In this document: positions 43,236-52,301 of the stretch, piece by piece
How positions within the stretch are numbered: the first letter of the stretch is position 1
Layout: every line of letters starts with the position of its first letter
Assembly: GCF_900104555.1 (NCBI RefSeq)
Contig: NZ_FNJU01000008.1
Location: forward strand, 137,608 to 201,607
Origin: Litchfieldia salsa
Lineage (GTDB): Bacteria; Bacillota; Bacilli; Bacillales; Bacillaceae_L
Length of the DNA: 64,000 nt
Direction of reading: 5' to 3'
The notes under the pieces: generated by a model
What the model was told of the DNA's origin: nothing
Database searches by the model: none
The model's input: only the letters and a program-made list of their open reading frames with translations
Program-made: the position numbers and the translations under genes

Positions 43236-44228
43236 CTACCATAGTTTGGTGTCTCCAACTTTTCTTGCTATACTGTTTGCTATGAGTAATAGCGTAAAGG
43301 CTATCATTGCCTTAAACAGTCCGACTGCAGCACTGTAGCTAAAGTTACTTTCTAAAATACCTTTTCTGTACACATAAGTTCCAATTACATCAGCAGTTTC
43401 ATAGGTTGTTGGATTGTACATTAATAATATCTTTTCCTCACCTACTGTCATGAACTTACCAATTAACAAGATTAGTAAGATGACAACAGTTGGCATAATT
43501 CCTGGTAACGTAATATGCCACATTTGTTTCAACCTGCCAGCACCATCCATTTTTGCAGCTTCATATAATGCTGGATCAACATTTGACATCGCAGCAAGGA
43601 AGATAATTGAACTCCATCCAACGTTCTGCCAAATATCCGAACCGACGAAAAGTGTTCTAAACCACGCAGATTCTCTCATAAAAGCAACTGGCTCAATGCC
43701 AAATAAAAAGACTAACATGTCATTAATTACACCATCTCTTGCCATGAAGTCAAATAAAATACCCACTATAACAACTAGTGATACAAAGTGCGGCATATAC
43801 GTAATTGTTTGAACAGTTCTTTTGAATACTCTACCTTTTATTTCATTTAATAATAGTGCAAGAATGATTCCCGCTGGAAATGCAAAAACTAAACTATAGA
43901 AACTAAGAAGAAGCGTATTCTTCAATAGTCGCCAAAAGAAAAAACTATCAAAAAACTCCTTAAAGTGGGCAAAACCTACCCATGGGCTTCCATGAAAACC
44001 AAGTGCAGGTGAATAATCTTTAAACGCTATTTGCAAACCGTACATAGGACCATATTGAAAGATAAGATAATATAGTACAACCGGAGAAACCATCAAGTAG
44101 ATCACTTTATTTCTTTTAAAGTCCTTGATTACTTTCTCCCTGAAGTTACTCATTTTCGTACCTAAACTACTATTCGGTTTGGAGTTAAGCGAAGTAACTC
44201 CCTTTTCCAAATTAGCCATTTCCTCCAC
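43236..44228 (-). CDS. Carbohydrate ABC transporter permease (LplB/YteP-like)
   Basis: 330 residues, six transmembrane helices. The N-terminal KRNKVIYLMVSPVVLYYLIFQYGPMYGLQIAFKDY region is the LplB/YteP type, and the EAA loop DPALYEAAKMDGAGRLKQMW lies near 225. GTG 44228 and ATG 44219 are both possible starts; GAGGGG lies eight bases before the ATG. It forms a heterodimer with the next permease to import an oligosaccharide. Confidence 0.92.
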   Translation of the reverse strand: MEEMANLEKGVTSLNSKPNSSLGTKMSNFREKVIKDFKRNKVIYLMVSPVVLYYLIFQYGPMYGLQIAFKDYSPALGFHGSPWVGFAHFKEFFDSFFFWRLLKNTLLLSFYSLVFAFPAGIILALLLNEIKGRVFKRTVQTITYMPHFVSLVVIVGILFDFMARDGVINDMLVFLFGIEPVAFMRESAWFRTLFVGSDIWQNVGWSSIIFLAAMSNVDPALYEAAKMDGAGRLKQMWHITLPGIMPTVVILLILLIGKFMTVGEEKILLMYNPTTYETADVIGTYVYRKGILESNFSYSAAVGLFKAMIAFTLLLIANSIARKVGDTKLW

Positions 44229-44258
44229 CCCTCTCTCCTGTTTTATTAAGTATTAAAA

Positions 44259-44292
44259 GCTGTTGCGCCAAAGATTTCTCCAGCGCAACAGC
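44259..44292 (-). terminator. Intercistronic terminator-like hairpin between binding protein and permease
   Basis: GCTGTTGCGC and GCGCAACAGC pair perfectly (10 bp, 14-nt loop), followed on the minus strand by TTTTAATA. It lies 13 bp after the binding-protein stop, so it should reduce permease expression relative to the binding protein and may stabilise the upstream mRNA. Confidence 0.7.
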
Positions 44293-44304
44293 ATCAAACA
44301 TTAA

Positions 44305-45939
44305 TTATCTTGCTAAATAACGGTCTAGAGCAGCTTGCTGAAGCTCAATTGCTCTATTAATACCCATTCCTTCTAATGTTGCAACGAACTCATCAAAGTT
44401 GTCTAATGGCTCTTCTCCCATAATAAATCTGATAACAGTTTCATCATAGTAAGTGTTCAAATCACTCATAATGGAATTAAACTCATCACTTTCATCAGCA
44501 TTCAATGTCGTTGGAGGCAAATTGATTTTGTTTTCTGCTGTTTTGCCCCAGATGTCTAGCGCTTCTTTTTGTTCAGGTAGTGGCAAATATTGCTCTAAAT
44601 AACGAACATCCTGTATTAATGGTCCTCCATAATTTGCTCGAATGTATTTACCTAGAGCATTTGCCATTGGTAAACCATCTGGATTTTTCGTGATTTCCTC
44701 TGTGTAAGTAGGAAACCCATCGACCATTTCGTAACTTTCACCTTCAATACCAAAGTTGAAAATCATATGACCTTCCTCTGAGTATGCAAAATCAAGCCAT
44801 TTAGCAATTGCCTCTGGATTCTCCGCTTTTCCTGTAATCGCTACACTATGATAACCTTCATATGGAAACGCCTTTTGAGCTGTAGCAGAGATTCCACCTT
44901 CTTCTAGGGCTGGATGAGAAGTTGCCGTTAGTTTAAACGTAGGATGGTCTTCCATTAACCCCGTATATCTACCGATACTACCACCCGTGTACCCAAATAA
45001 ACTACCAAGTTGATCATTTGTTACCTTTGCATCCAATAATTTACCATCCATAGCAGCAAAGTCCGCATCTAGTAATCCATCCTCGTACCATCTATTCATT
45101 GTTGTTAAGAACTCTTTAAACTGAGGTTGGATAGAACCGTATTTAACAGTACCATTGTCGTTATAGAATTGAGCATGGATTCCGTATGCCCCAACAAATG
45201 GACCAATATTTTTAAAGTCATTTGGTTGAACCAATAATGGAACCTCATCTTGCTTGCCATTTCCGTTAGGGTCTTTCGTTTTAAACGCCCTTAAAACTTC
45301 TTCCCATTCTGCAATCGTAGTTGGAGATTCTAAACCAAGCGAATCTAACCAATCTTGACGGATGATCATACCCATAAATACCATTAATTTTTCATCGCCT
45401 CGTAGGAAAGGAAATGAATAAATATTACCGTCATCAGTTGTTACCATTTTCTTAACTTCTGGATTATCATTTAAATATTTATTAAGATTCGGCGCATAAT
45501 TTTCGATTAGTTCATTTAAACGAATAATTGTACCGTCTTTAATCGCATTATCTGGACCCTTCGGAACTGTTCTCCAGTTATACTCGATCACATCCGGTAA
45601 TTTACCAGATGCAAGCAATAAGTTAAATTGTTCCGTAATATCTGTACCTTCACCTGAAGGATGTTTAAATTCAACCTTTGTACCTGTCTTCTCTTCTACT
45701 GCTTGATATGCTCGAACATCATTAAGAGTCTGTGCTGTTTGTGCAGCGTTGGGATGTAATTCCCCCCAATAAGTAAGTACTTCTGGATAGTTAACTTCAT
45801 CCGGGTTTTTCATTTCTGCTTTTTCCCCGTCACCGTTCTCCTTTGCATTAGATGCCTCATTGCCAGAACACCCAACAACTAATAGAAGAAACACTAGTAG
45901 TATGGCAAAAGCTGATAACGTTTTCATTTCTCTCTTCAT
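44305..45939 (-). CDS. Extracellular sugar-binding lipoprotein (LplA/YtcQ-like)
   Basis: 544 residues. The signal peptide ends in the lipobox LLVVGC (Cys about 24), giving a lipid-anchored binding protein for the ABC importer. The fold is the family-1 type with a long chain, as in YtcQ/LplA proteins used for oligosaccharides of pectin or other uronate-rich polymers. A Ca-binding-like loop DPNGNGKQDE lies near 213-222. GGGAGG precedes the ATG at a slightly long distance. It is the first gene of the import operon. Confidence 0.92.
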   Translation of the reverse strand: MKREMKTLSAFAILLVFLLLVVGCSGNEASNAKENGDGEKAEMKNPDEVNYPEVLTYWGELHPNAAQTAQTLNDVRAYQAVEEKTGTKVEFKHPSGEGTDITEQFNLLLASGKLPDVIEYNWRTVPKGPDNAIKDGTIIRLNELIENYAPNLNKYLNDNPEVKKMVTTDDGNIYSFPFLRGDEKLMVFMGMIIRQDWLDSLGLESPTTIAEWEEVLRAFKTKDPNGNGKQDEVPLLVQPNDFKNIGPFVGAYGIHAQFYNDNGTVKYGSIQPQFKEFLTTMNRWYEDGLLDADFAAMDGKLLDAKVTNDQLGSLFGYTGGSIGRYTGLMEDHPTFKLTATSHPALEEGGISATAQKAFPYEGYHSVAITGKAENPEAIAKWLDFAYSEEGHMIFNFGIEGESYEMVDGFPTYTEEITKNPDGLPMANALGKYIRANYGGPLIQDVRYLEQYLPLPEQKEALDIWGKTAENKINLPPTTLNADESDEFNSIMSDLNTYYDETVIRFIMGEEPLDNFDEFVATLEGMGINRAIELQQAALDRYLAR

Positions 45940-46035
45940 TTTGATTCATTCCTCCCTTTTATTTTGCAATTTGAAACTTGTTCGCCCTAATCATAAGTCT
46001 CAATGGACTAAAACGATATAGTACATTCTTTTGAT

Positions 46036-46088
46036 TGATTATCAGATTGTTAGAAATGGCTGATTATCTCATTTTTATAGCGTTATCA
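46036..46088 (-). promoter_or_regulatory. Candidate control region of the sugar importer
   Basis: TGATTATC occurs twice on the plus strand (46036-46043 and 46061-46068), 25 bp apart. A cre-like sequence TGATAACGCTATAA (minus strand, 46088-46075) matches 12 of 14 positions. Direct repeats of this kind are typical half-sites for AraC-type activators. No clear promoter was seen. Confidence 0.3.
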
Positions 46089-46117
46089 AATCTTTATATA
46101 TAGAAAATCAGCTTGAT

Positions 46118-46354
46118 ATACATATAGGCTCTTTTCGCAAACTTTGTTGCTATTTACACTAGGTTAGGTTGATTTGCACTCCAGGTATGTGCTTTCCGCG
46201 GGGCAGGTGATGAGCCTCCTCGTCGCTTTGCTCCTGCGGGGTCTCATCCTTCCTGCGCATCCCGCAGGAGTCACATACCTTCCGTTCCAATCAACGAGCT
46301 CTCCAAATTAAATAAGTCTTAAAACAACAATCTTTTAGAAAAGAACCTACATAT
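46118..46354. repeat. Nested palindromic repeat element, copy 2
   Basis: Outer ends pair as TATAGGCTCTTTTC on the left and GAAAAGAACCTACATATA on the right. Inside, AGGTATGTG (46183-46191) pairs with CACATACCT (46272-46280), and CTCCTGCGGG (46231-46240) with CCCGCAGGAG (46261-46270). The core GAGCCTCCTCGTCGC is identical to copy 1. The outer stem differs in sequence from copy 1 but still pairs. It occupies nearly half of the 517-bp gap 45940-46456. Confidence 0.75.
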
Positions 46355-46356
46355 AA

Positions 46357-46403
46357 AACCCTCTACTCAAATGTTTGTCATAAGACTAAACTGGCAGAGG
46401 GTT
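46357..46403 (-). terminator. Probable terminator of the sensor-regulator gene
   Basis: AACCCTCT and AGAGGGTT form an 8-bp stem with a long loop, followed on the minus strand by TTTATATG. Confidence 0.45.
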
Positions 46404-46456
46404 ATCTAAAAACACTCATATACATTTCCTATAATAAAAAATCCTTCTATATACCT

Positions 46457-48781
46457 TTAACTAATCTCCCGATACTGCCCAGGTGTTACACCCTCAACTT
46501 TTTTAAAAACTCTAATTAACCCAACACTGTTTGCATAACCTACTTTAGTTGCAATCTCTGATATGGTAAGTTTTCGATTTGGCAATAAATTTTTCGATTC
46601 TTCGATTCTCACTTTGGTAATAAAATCAGTAATTGTGAGACCACCTTGCTTCTTAAAAAAAGTAGACAAATAGGATGAATTCATACCAAAATGGTCAGCG
46701 ATCATACCAAGGCTAAGCATGTTGTCATGATATTTTTCTTCAATAAAAATAGTAATCTCTTTATATAGGCGTTCTCCTTGACTAGATTGATTAGATTGAT
46801 TTTCTTGTATTTCATGGCAAAAGTTATGATATAGACATTTAATTTTTTCTTGTAATTCTTCAACTGTGTTACATTCTGAAATCACTTTAAACGGTTGATG
46901 CATATCTATGAACCTTTTTTTATCTTCTATACTTAAATGACTAAGAAGCTTTACCCAGGTACTAACTAAGTCATAAGACAAGCATTTACTAATTTCAGGT
47001 GTCATTTCTTGTTGCACATTATTAATAAACACCTGATTGAGTAATTTTTCTACATTTTCACGATCTCCGTTTCTTGCAAAATTAAGGATCTGGACTTCTG
47101 TTTCCACTGGATAATGATAATCATATCCACTATTATTCTTAATATCATTATAAAAAATAATTGAACTTGGGCCCTTTATCACCCTATAATCTAGAGCCAT
47201 GATTGCTTCTCCATAACATTCTGATACTTTATTTAAACCTTGATGTATTTGACTAATTGCTACGGAAACCTTTATACCAAATCGCTCCATTAAAATGTCG
47301 TTCAATTCTTTTACACGATTTAATTGTTTCGTTTTTTCACTCACAGTATCATTAGGATGGTTATTTAGGATAATAAGCTTGTCTCGCTCTATTTCAATGG
47401 TATATCCATTGTCAGCGAAAAGCTCTTCGCTAAGGTTAGAAATAATAAATCTTGTTAATACCCATTGTGTATCCATATTTTCTTTCGTGAATTGACAGTA
47501 TTTATCGACCTGAATAATCATTACGCTGAAAAAATCTGAGTGAAAGCTTACACCCATAACATCCAGTTCTTTTGTAGGCATTGCTGCAATATCTACTTGT
47601 CCCCTAATGACTCGTAAAATAAAATTAGATCGAATTACTGGCTCTTGTTGTGCTACAATCCTATGTAATTGAGATTGTTTATTTATAGAGCTTACAATAC
47701 TTTCCTTTATCAAATCCATTTCGTTTGAGAAATTCCCTTTTGGACGGTTATGTCCTATAACCGTATTAACCACTTCACGAATTGGCCGATAATTCCGCAT
47801 TGCTAAATAATAGGAAACCACAATTCCTATAACGATAAAAAGGATCAACAAACCATAAGCCCATGATTTGACATAATTTACTCCTGATAACACAATCTCC
47901 CTTGGAACAAGAGATACATAAGTCCAACCATTTTTTTCTGATGTTGTATAAGAAGCAATCATGGCTTGTTCACCGATTTCTTTTTCAAATGAACCTTCTT
48001 TTTTATTCAGTAGTGGTTTAATCCCTTCAAACGCACCTTCATAGTCACTAGTTGACATCATAATTTCTTTATTCTCATCTGCTATATATATGACCCCTTG
48101 ATTTAAGCCCTCCAGTTGCTGAAGCATCTCTCTTATCTGCTTTTCATCAATGTGGACCATGAGTACTCCTTTTACTTCTTTTACCTCTCCATAGGGCAAT
48201 GATTGAACAAGTGTGATAATATTTTTTTCTCCTGAAAGCATGTTTACTTTTTCTGAAGGAAAATAATCTCTCATATGAAATCGTGATAACTTACTCATAA
48301 TCTCATCATAAGTAGAGTTTTCGTAATTTTTAATGTGGTTAAAAAACAAAGAGGAATTTGTTTTCATTGTTGATGATAATAACACATCAGACTCCGCAAA
48401 ATAGATGTAATAATCATCAATATCTGTACTAACAGTTTGATACTTTTTCAGTTCCTTAATAAAATTAATATATTCATAATTACTTACCGTTTGTTGGTTA
48501 GTCATTAAATGATTCAACCTCTGATCTAATGAAACTTGCAAGGATAATTGCTCGGCTTCTTCAAACCTGTTATCTAAAACTAGCCTTACTTGCTCTAACA
48601 TCGTTGTATTTGATTCAGTTGCATTCTTGACCATGATTGATTCAACCCTGTCAAATAATAAAAGGCCAATAATAACAGGTAGAAGTAGAACAACTAAATA
48701 GGAAATAAGTAGTTTTACATAAACAGTTTTAGGGGTCTCGTTCATCTTCCCCTTTAAAATAAAGCGCTTACATCCCAACAT
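46457..48781 (-). CDS. Membrane sensor AraC-family regulator (YesS/YtdP-like)
   Basis: About 774 residues from ATG 48781, which follows GAGGTGAG; the frame is open to a GTG at 48790. A transmembrane helix near 25-45, an extracellular sensor region (about 50-290, dCache-like), and a second helix (about 300-322) are followed by a cytoplasmic linker. The C-terminus is a two-helix-turn-helix AraC DNA-binding domain (about 675-775) with NSSYLSTFFKKQGGLTITDF and GYANSVGLIRVFKKVEGVTPGQYR. It sits directly upstream of, and parallel to, the binding-protein gene, as do YesS-type activators of Bacillus pectin loci. It probably senses the sugar outside and activates the importer. Confidence 0.9.
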   Translation of the reverse strand: MLGCKRFILKGKMNETPKTVYVKLLISYLVVLLLPVIIGLLLFDRVESIMVKNATESNTTMLEQVRLVLDNRFEEAEQLSLQVSLDQRLNHLMTNQQTVSNYEYINFIKELKKYQTVSTDIDDYYIYFAESDVLLSSTMKTNSSLFFNHIKNYENSTYDEIMSKLSRFHMRDYFPSEKVNMLSGEKNIITLVQSLPYGEVKEVKGVLMVHIDEKQIREMLQQLEGLNQGVIYIADENKEIMMSTSDYEGAFEGIKPLLNKKEGSFEKEIGEQAMIASYTTSEKNGWTYVSLVPREIVLSGVNYVKSWAYGLLILFIVIGIVVSYYLAMRNYRPIREVVNTVIGHNRPKGNFSNEMDLIKESIVSSINKQSQLHRIVAQQEPVIRSNFILRVIRGQVDIAAMPTKELDVMGVSFHSDFFSVMIIQVDKYCQFTKENMDTQWVLTRFIISNLSEELFADNGYTIEIERDKLIILNNHPNDTVSEKTKQLNRVKELNDILMERFGIKVSVAISQIHQGLNKVSECYGEAIMALDYRVIKGPSSIIFYNDIKNNSGYDYHYPVETEVQILNFARNGDRENVEKLLNQVFINNVQQEMTPEISKCLSYDLVSTWVKLLSHLSIEDKKRFIDMHQPFKVISECNTVEELQEKIKCLYHNFCHEIQENQSNQSSQGERLYKEITIFIEEKYHDNMLSLGMIADHFGMNSSYLSTFFKKQGGLTITDFITKVRIEESKNLLPNRKLTISEIATKVGYANSVGLIRVFKKVEGVTPGQYREIS
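48759..48772 (-). promoter_or_regulatory. cre-like site inside the start of the sensor-regulator gene
   Basis: The minus-strand TGTAAGCGCTTTAT matches 13 of 14 cre consensus positions. It lies about 10 bases past the ATG, encoding CKRFI, where a bound CcpA could block elongation. Confidence 0.5.
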
Positions 48782-48987
48782 ATTACTCACCTCATATTTG
48801 TGTTATTGCACGTTCTATTATTTTAAATGGAAGTCTTTACTAAATATCAATTCATTAAGTAAATTATACGTTGGCTAATCTAATAAAAGTTAACATTTAA
48901 TTACCAATAATATCGTTCTGTTGCTCTATTTGAATATTCAAAAACATTTAAGCATATATGAGTACAGTTTCACTAAGTCATATTCAC

Positions 48988-49035
48988 CAATAAAAGAAGC
49001 TTTCTAAATGTCTAGTTAACTTTTAGAAAGCTTCT
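48988..49035 (-). terminator. Intrinsic terminator of the GH88 gene
   Basis: AGAAGCTTTCTAAA (48995-49008) and TTTAGAAAGCTTCT (49022-49035) pair perfectly over 14 bp, followed on the minus strand by TTTTATT. The remainder of the gap 48782-49098 is AT-rich with no other feature seen. Confidence 0.85.
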
Positions 49036-49098
49036 GTGAATCTATTTATATATCCATTAAGTGTTAAAAATTTCCCTTATAGAGCAACTTTCACACAA

Positions 49099-50211
49099 TT
49101 AAAAAATTCGTCGTTTCCATCCATTAAGCTTAGCTATCGCTTCAACATAATAATAATCACCATAAATGAGCGAAGTATTTATATTCTCATTAACGGGCTT
49201 ATTTCCTGTTCCTTCTAATAGAATACCCTGTTGCTCTGGTTGGTCCCACGTCCCATAATTTTCAGTTAAGGAAGCTAATATGTTTGTTGCTGCATCTGCA
49301 TAGATTCTTCTTTCATTACTTGGAACTAAATCGGCAATTTCTAACAAACCAGAAGCGGCAATTGCTGCAGCAGAACTATCTCTTGGTTCATTTTCAATTG
49401 AATCTAGACGGAAATCCCAATATGGAACATGATCATCTGGAAGACCAGCAATAAAATGATTTGCAACTCGTTTAGCCGCATTTAAATAACGGGAATCTCC
49501 GGTATGTCGGTATGTGTTAGCAAATCCATAAACCGCCCATGCATTTCCCCTGCTCCATGCTGAATCTGATGCATTTCCCTGACCACCAATCGATTCAATA
49601 AACTCACCTGTTTCAGGATCAAATGATAGAATATGACAAACTGAACCATCTTCTCGAACACCATGCTCCAAGATCGTGTCCGCATGAAGTGTAGCAATAT
49701 GCTTGTATCTAGGATCCCCAGTTACACGACTTGCCCAGAATAAAAGCGAAAGATTCATCATACAATCGATAATCGCCCAACCTGTTTTATCACCATTCCA
49801 AGCTCGGATAAATTTCCCAACCGGGTTAAAACGTCCTGCTAAATAGTTCGCTGCTTGCATTCCTATTCCAAAGCTACTCTCATTTTCTAGAATTTCATGT
49901 TTAATTACAGCTGTTAGTAGGAATTGAAAACCTACATCATGATCCAATCCAACTGGGTGCTTAAATAAACATTTTTGCAGCTCCTCATCCCAATGCATTG
50001 CAGCATTCTTAAACTTCTCATTTTCAGTCATATCATATAATACCCACAGTAACCCTGGCCAGAATCCTGATGTCCACCAAACATGAGGCATATCGTCATA
50101 AACCCCATCAGCCCTTGCTACATGTGGTGCTTTATCACCTATTTGATCTACCATACGCTCTACTTTTTCTTCAAGCATTTTTAATATTTCTTGTTGATTA
50201 AGCTTGTGCAT
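49099..50211 (-). CDS. GH88 unsaturated glucuronyl hydrolase
   Basis: 370 residues with the (alpha/alpha)6 barrel signatures of family GH88. VWWTSGFWPGLLW lies near 44, GLDHDVGFQFLL carries Asp92, AWNGDKTGWAIIDCMMNL carries Asp149, and SAWSRGNAWAVYGFA, VPYWDFRLDS, RDSSAAAIAASGLLEIA and GDYYYVEA follow. Asp88 and Asp149 are the catalytic pair of the Bacillus sp. GL1 enzyme as I remember it, so both are present here. It removes the 4,5-unsaturated uronic acid left by polysaccharide lyases, by hydration. No signal peptide, so it acts on imported oligosaccharides. It is divergent from an AraC gene and likely controlled by it. Confidence 0.9.
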   Translation of the reverse strand: MHKLNQQEILKMLEEKVERMVDQIGDKAPHVARADGVYDDMPHVWWTSGFWPGLLWVLYDMTENEKFKNAAMHWDEELQKCLFKHPVGLDHDVGFQFLLTAVIKHEILENESSFGIGMQAANYLAGRFNPVGKFIRAWNGDKTGWAIIDCMMNLSLLFWASRVTGDPRYKHIATLHADTILEHGVREDGSVCHILSFDPETGEFIESIGGQGNASDSAWSRGNAWAVYGFANTYRHTGDSRYLNAAKRVANHFIAGLPDDHVPYWDFRLDSIENEPRDSSAAAIAASGLLEIADLVPSNERRIYADAATNILASLTENYGTWDQPEQQGILLEGTGNKPVNENINTSLIYGDYYYVEAIAKLNGWKRRIF

Positions 50212-50321
50212 GTTTTCCCTCCTACATCTGTTAATAAATAAAGTATAACCTCTCTCAACAATTAAAAGTTGTAGTATAATAACTAATAATATGGTTCTGT
50301 TGTTCTATTAGGAGGGATATC

Positions 50322-51191
50322 ATGAATGGTTTATTTGAATCTATATTGTTCGATATAAAGCCTTTTCATTGGGTTTATCGACGGGTATCAGATGATAATT
50401 TTAGAGGATTCTACCACTGGCATCAAGGCTGTGAATTTTTATTCGTTCACCGTGGACAAGGACGTGTTATTGTAAATCAACAGACCTATGATATTAAACC
50501 AGGTATGCTATTCTTTTTCCAACCCTTTCAATTACATATGGTACATGTTGAAGTATCAAAGCAGACCCCTTACGAGCGAAGTATCTTACATTTTGACCCA
50601 ATATCCCAAGGGAGAAATCTACATGAATTCCCAGGGCTAAATTCCTTATTAAATCGACTTCAGAATGGTATAGATGAAAATCAAGCATTTGACTTATCCA
50701 ATCGTTTTAACTATTTTTCTGAGATGGTTGATGCTTTTAACCAATCCACTATAACGAATAATTGGGAGGAAGATTGTCAGCTCTTTATTATGCAAACCCT
50801 CTCTTGCATCCGATTAAACACCCAAGATTTATCAAGTTCGCTTCAGCATAATAAGTTACGTTCTCTTCGATATTCGGAAACGATTATGAAGTGGATTGAA
50901 GAGCATTATATGGAAAGCTTTGACTTGGAAAAGCTTGCTACTGAGCTTCATTTATCAAAGCCTTATGTCTCGAGGATCTTCAAACGCGAAACCGGAAGTA
51001 ACCTTACTGAATACTTAACTGTTCGCAGAATAAAACAAGCCTGTCACTTACTACAAATGACGAATGACCCTGTTGAAATAATTGGTGAACAAGTCGGTAT
51101 CGGAAATGTGTCATACTTTATCCATTTATTTAAAAAAACAATCGGAACAACACCACACCAGTATAGACTTTCGCATCAAAAAAATATCTAG
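50322..51191 (+). CDS. AraC family transcriptional regulator
   Basis: 289 residues. An N-terminal cupin sensor domain (about 15-150: FYHWHQGCEFLFVHRGQGRV) is followed by a double helix-turn-helix (about 190-289: FDLEKLATELHLSKPYVSRIF and GIGNVSYFIHLFKKTIGTTPHQYR). It is divergent from the GH88 gene with 110 bp between, so GH88 is the first candidate target. GGAGGG precedes the ATG, and a terminator follows. Confidence 0.92.
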   Translation: MNGLFESILFDIKPFHWVYRRVSDDNFRGFYHWHQGCEFLFVHRGQGRVIVNQQTYDIKPGMLFFFQPFQLHMVHVEVSKQTPYERSILHFDPISQGRNLHEFPGLNSLLNRLQNGIDENQAFDLSNRFNYFSEMVDAFNQSTITNNWEEDCQLFIMQTLSCIRLNTQDLSSSLQHNKLRSLRYSETIMKWIEEHYMESFDLEKLATELHLSKPYVSRIFKRETGSNLTEYLTVRRIKQACHLLQMTNDPVEIIGEQVGIGNVSYFIHLFKKTIGTTPHQYRLSHQKNI

Positions 51192-51211
51192 AAGATATTC
51201 AGCTAATAAGT

Positions 51212-51246
51212 GCGTTGACCCCTTAAGGGATTCAACGCTATTTTTG
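51212..51246 (+). terminator. Intrinsic terminator of the AraC gene
   Basis: GCGTTGA and TCAACGC pair, the stem continues as CCCTT/AAGGG, and TATTTTTG follows. Confidence 0.7.
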
Positions 51247-51286
51247 TGGGATTTATTCCAACTATAGGTTAGTTTTTCAGAATCTT

Positions 51287-52147
51287 TTAATTATTTTTTA
51301 GAAATTCACTTGGGGAAGCATTTTTCAATTTTCTAAAGACACGTCCAAAATAAGTTAAGTTCGTATATCCAACTGTAAAAGCAACCTGTTGCACTGTGTA
51401 GTGATGAGTTCGAAGTAAACGTTCAGCTTCATGAATACGTAGCATATTCATGTATTCCGTTAAAGTTTTCCCGGTTGCCCTCTTAAAAAGATAACAAAAG
51501 TAATTAGGACTAATACAACATATGCTCGCCGCTTGCTTTACAGAAAGAGGCTCATGGAAATGATTACTCAGATGTACCAGAACCGGATCAATAGAGCCTT
51601 TATCCTGATTCCGTTTTCGAAGGGGCATTTCTTCCGCTTTTTGAAAAGCATAGCCAATAGATTCTAGCAGTCTTGCCTTTACTATTAGTTCATAACCGTA
51701 TGGCTTTTCAGAATAGACATCCCTTAATTTCATTAAGCAATTCTCTATTATTAGTGACTGGGGCTCATTAGCTTTAAAATAGGTCGGTACGCTTACATCG
51801 TTTGATAGTAAGGGTAATATGTATTTCTTTTCTGTATTGTCTAACCCGGTATTTCTAATTAGGGACTCATTAAAAACAATTGCATATAGCTCACTATCCT
51901 TTGATTCAGGAAAGGCAGAATGTATTTGTTTTGTATTTACAAATATAAGATCGCCTTCATGTAAGTCTTGAAATGTAGAGCCTACTTGAACACGAAACGA
52001 CCCTTTAGCAATAACAATCCATTCTAGATGCTCATGCCAATGAAGTGGAATAATGTGAGGGTCAGGGTAATGAATATGAAAGATATTAATAGGAAAGGTT
52101 TGGTCAGGAATCACAGTATGCTCTTTCTTCGATAACGTAATCTCCAA
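51287..52147 (-). CDS. AraC family transcriptional regulator
   Basis: 286 residues. A cupin-type N-terminal domain (IIPLHWHEHLEWIVIAKGSF, about 31-50) is followed by an AraC double helix-turn-helix (about 185-286: LSVKQAASICCISPNYFCYLF, GYTNLTYFGRVFRKL). It is divergent from the GH31 gene with 154 bp between and probably regulates it. Confidence 0.92.
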   Translation of the reverse strand: MEITLSKKEHTVIPDQTFPINIFHIHYPDPHIIPLHWHEHLEWIVIAKGSFRVQVGSTFQDLHEGDLIFVNTKQIHSAFPESKDSELYAIVFNESLIRNTGLDNTEKKYILPLLSNDVSVPTYFKANEPQSLIIENCLMKLRDVYSEKPYGYELIVKARLLESIGYAFQKAEEMPLRKRNQDKGSIDPVLVHLSNHFHEPLSVKQAASICCISPNYFCYLFKRATGKTLTEYMNMLRIHEAERLLRTHHYTVQQVAFTVGYTNLTYFGRVFRKLKNASPSEFLKNN

Positions 52148-52264
52148 TGTATAACCTCCTCAAAACGTAATATTGTTCGAGCCTTCCGTAATCCTCGACA
52201 TAGATTATTACTCTATATGATTAGTATACTTCTAATTGTAATATGATTTTCACTTTGAAGTAAA

Positions 52265-52282
52265 CAGATAGAAACCTATCTG
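52265..52282 (+). promoter_or_regulatory. Leader hairpin directly before GH31 ribosome site
   Basis: CAGATAG and CTATCTG pair around a 4-nt loop and end one base before AAGGAGGAG. It may affect translation or mRNA stability. Confidence 0.35.
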
Positions 52283-52301
52283 CAAGGAGGAGAATAGTAC
52301 T

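Noticed and set aside
43414-43812. Plus-strand 132-codon frame opposite the LplB-like permease
   Set aside because: It is a shadow frame of a clearly real gene.
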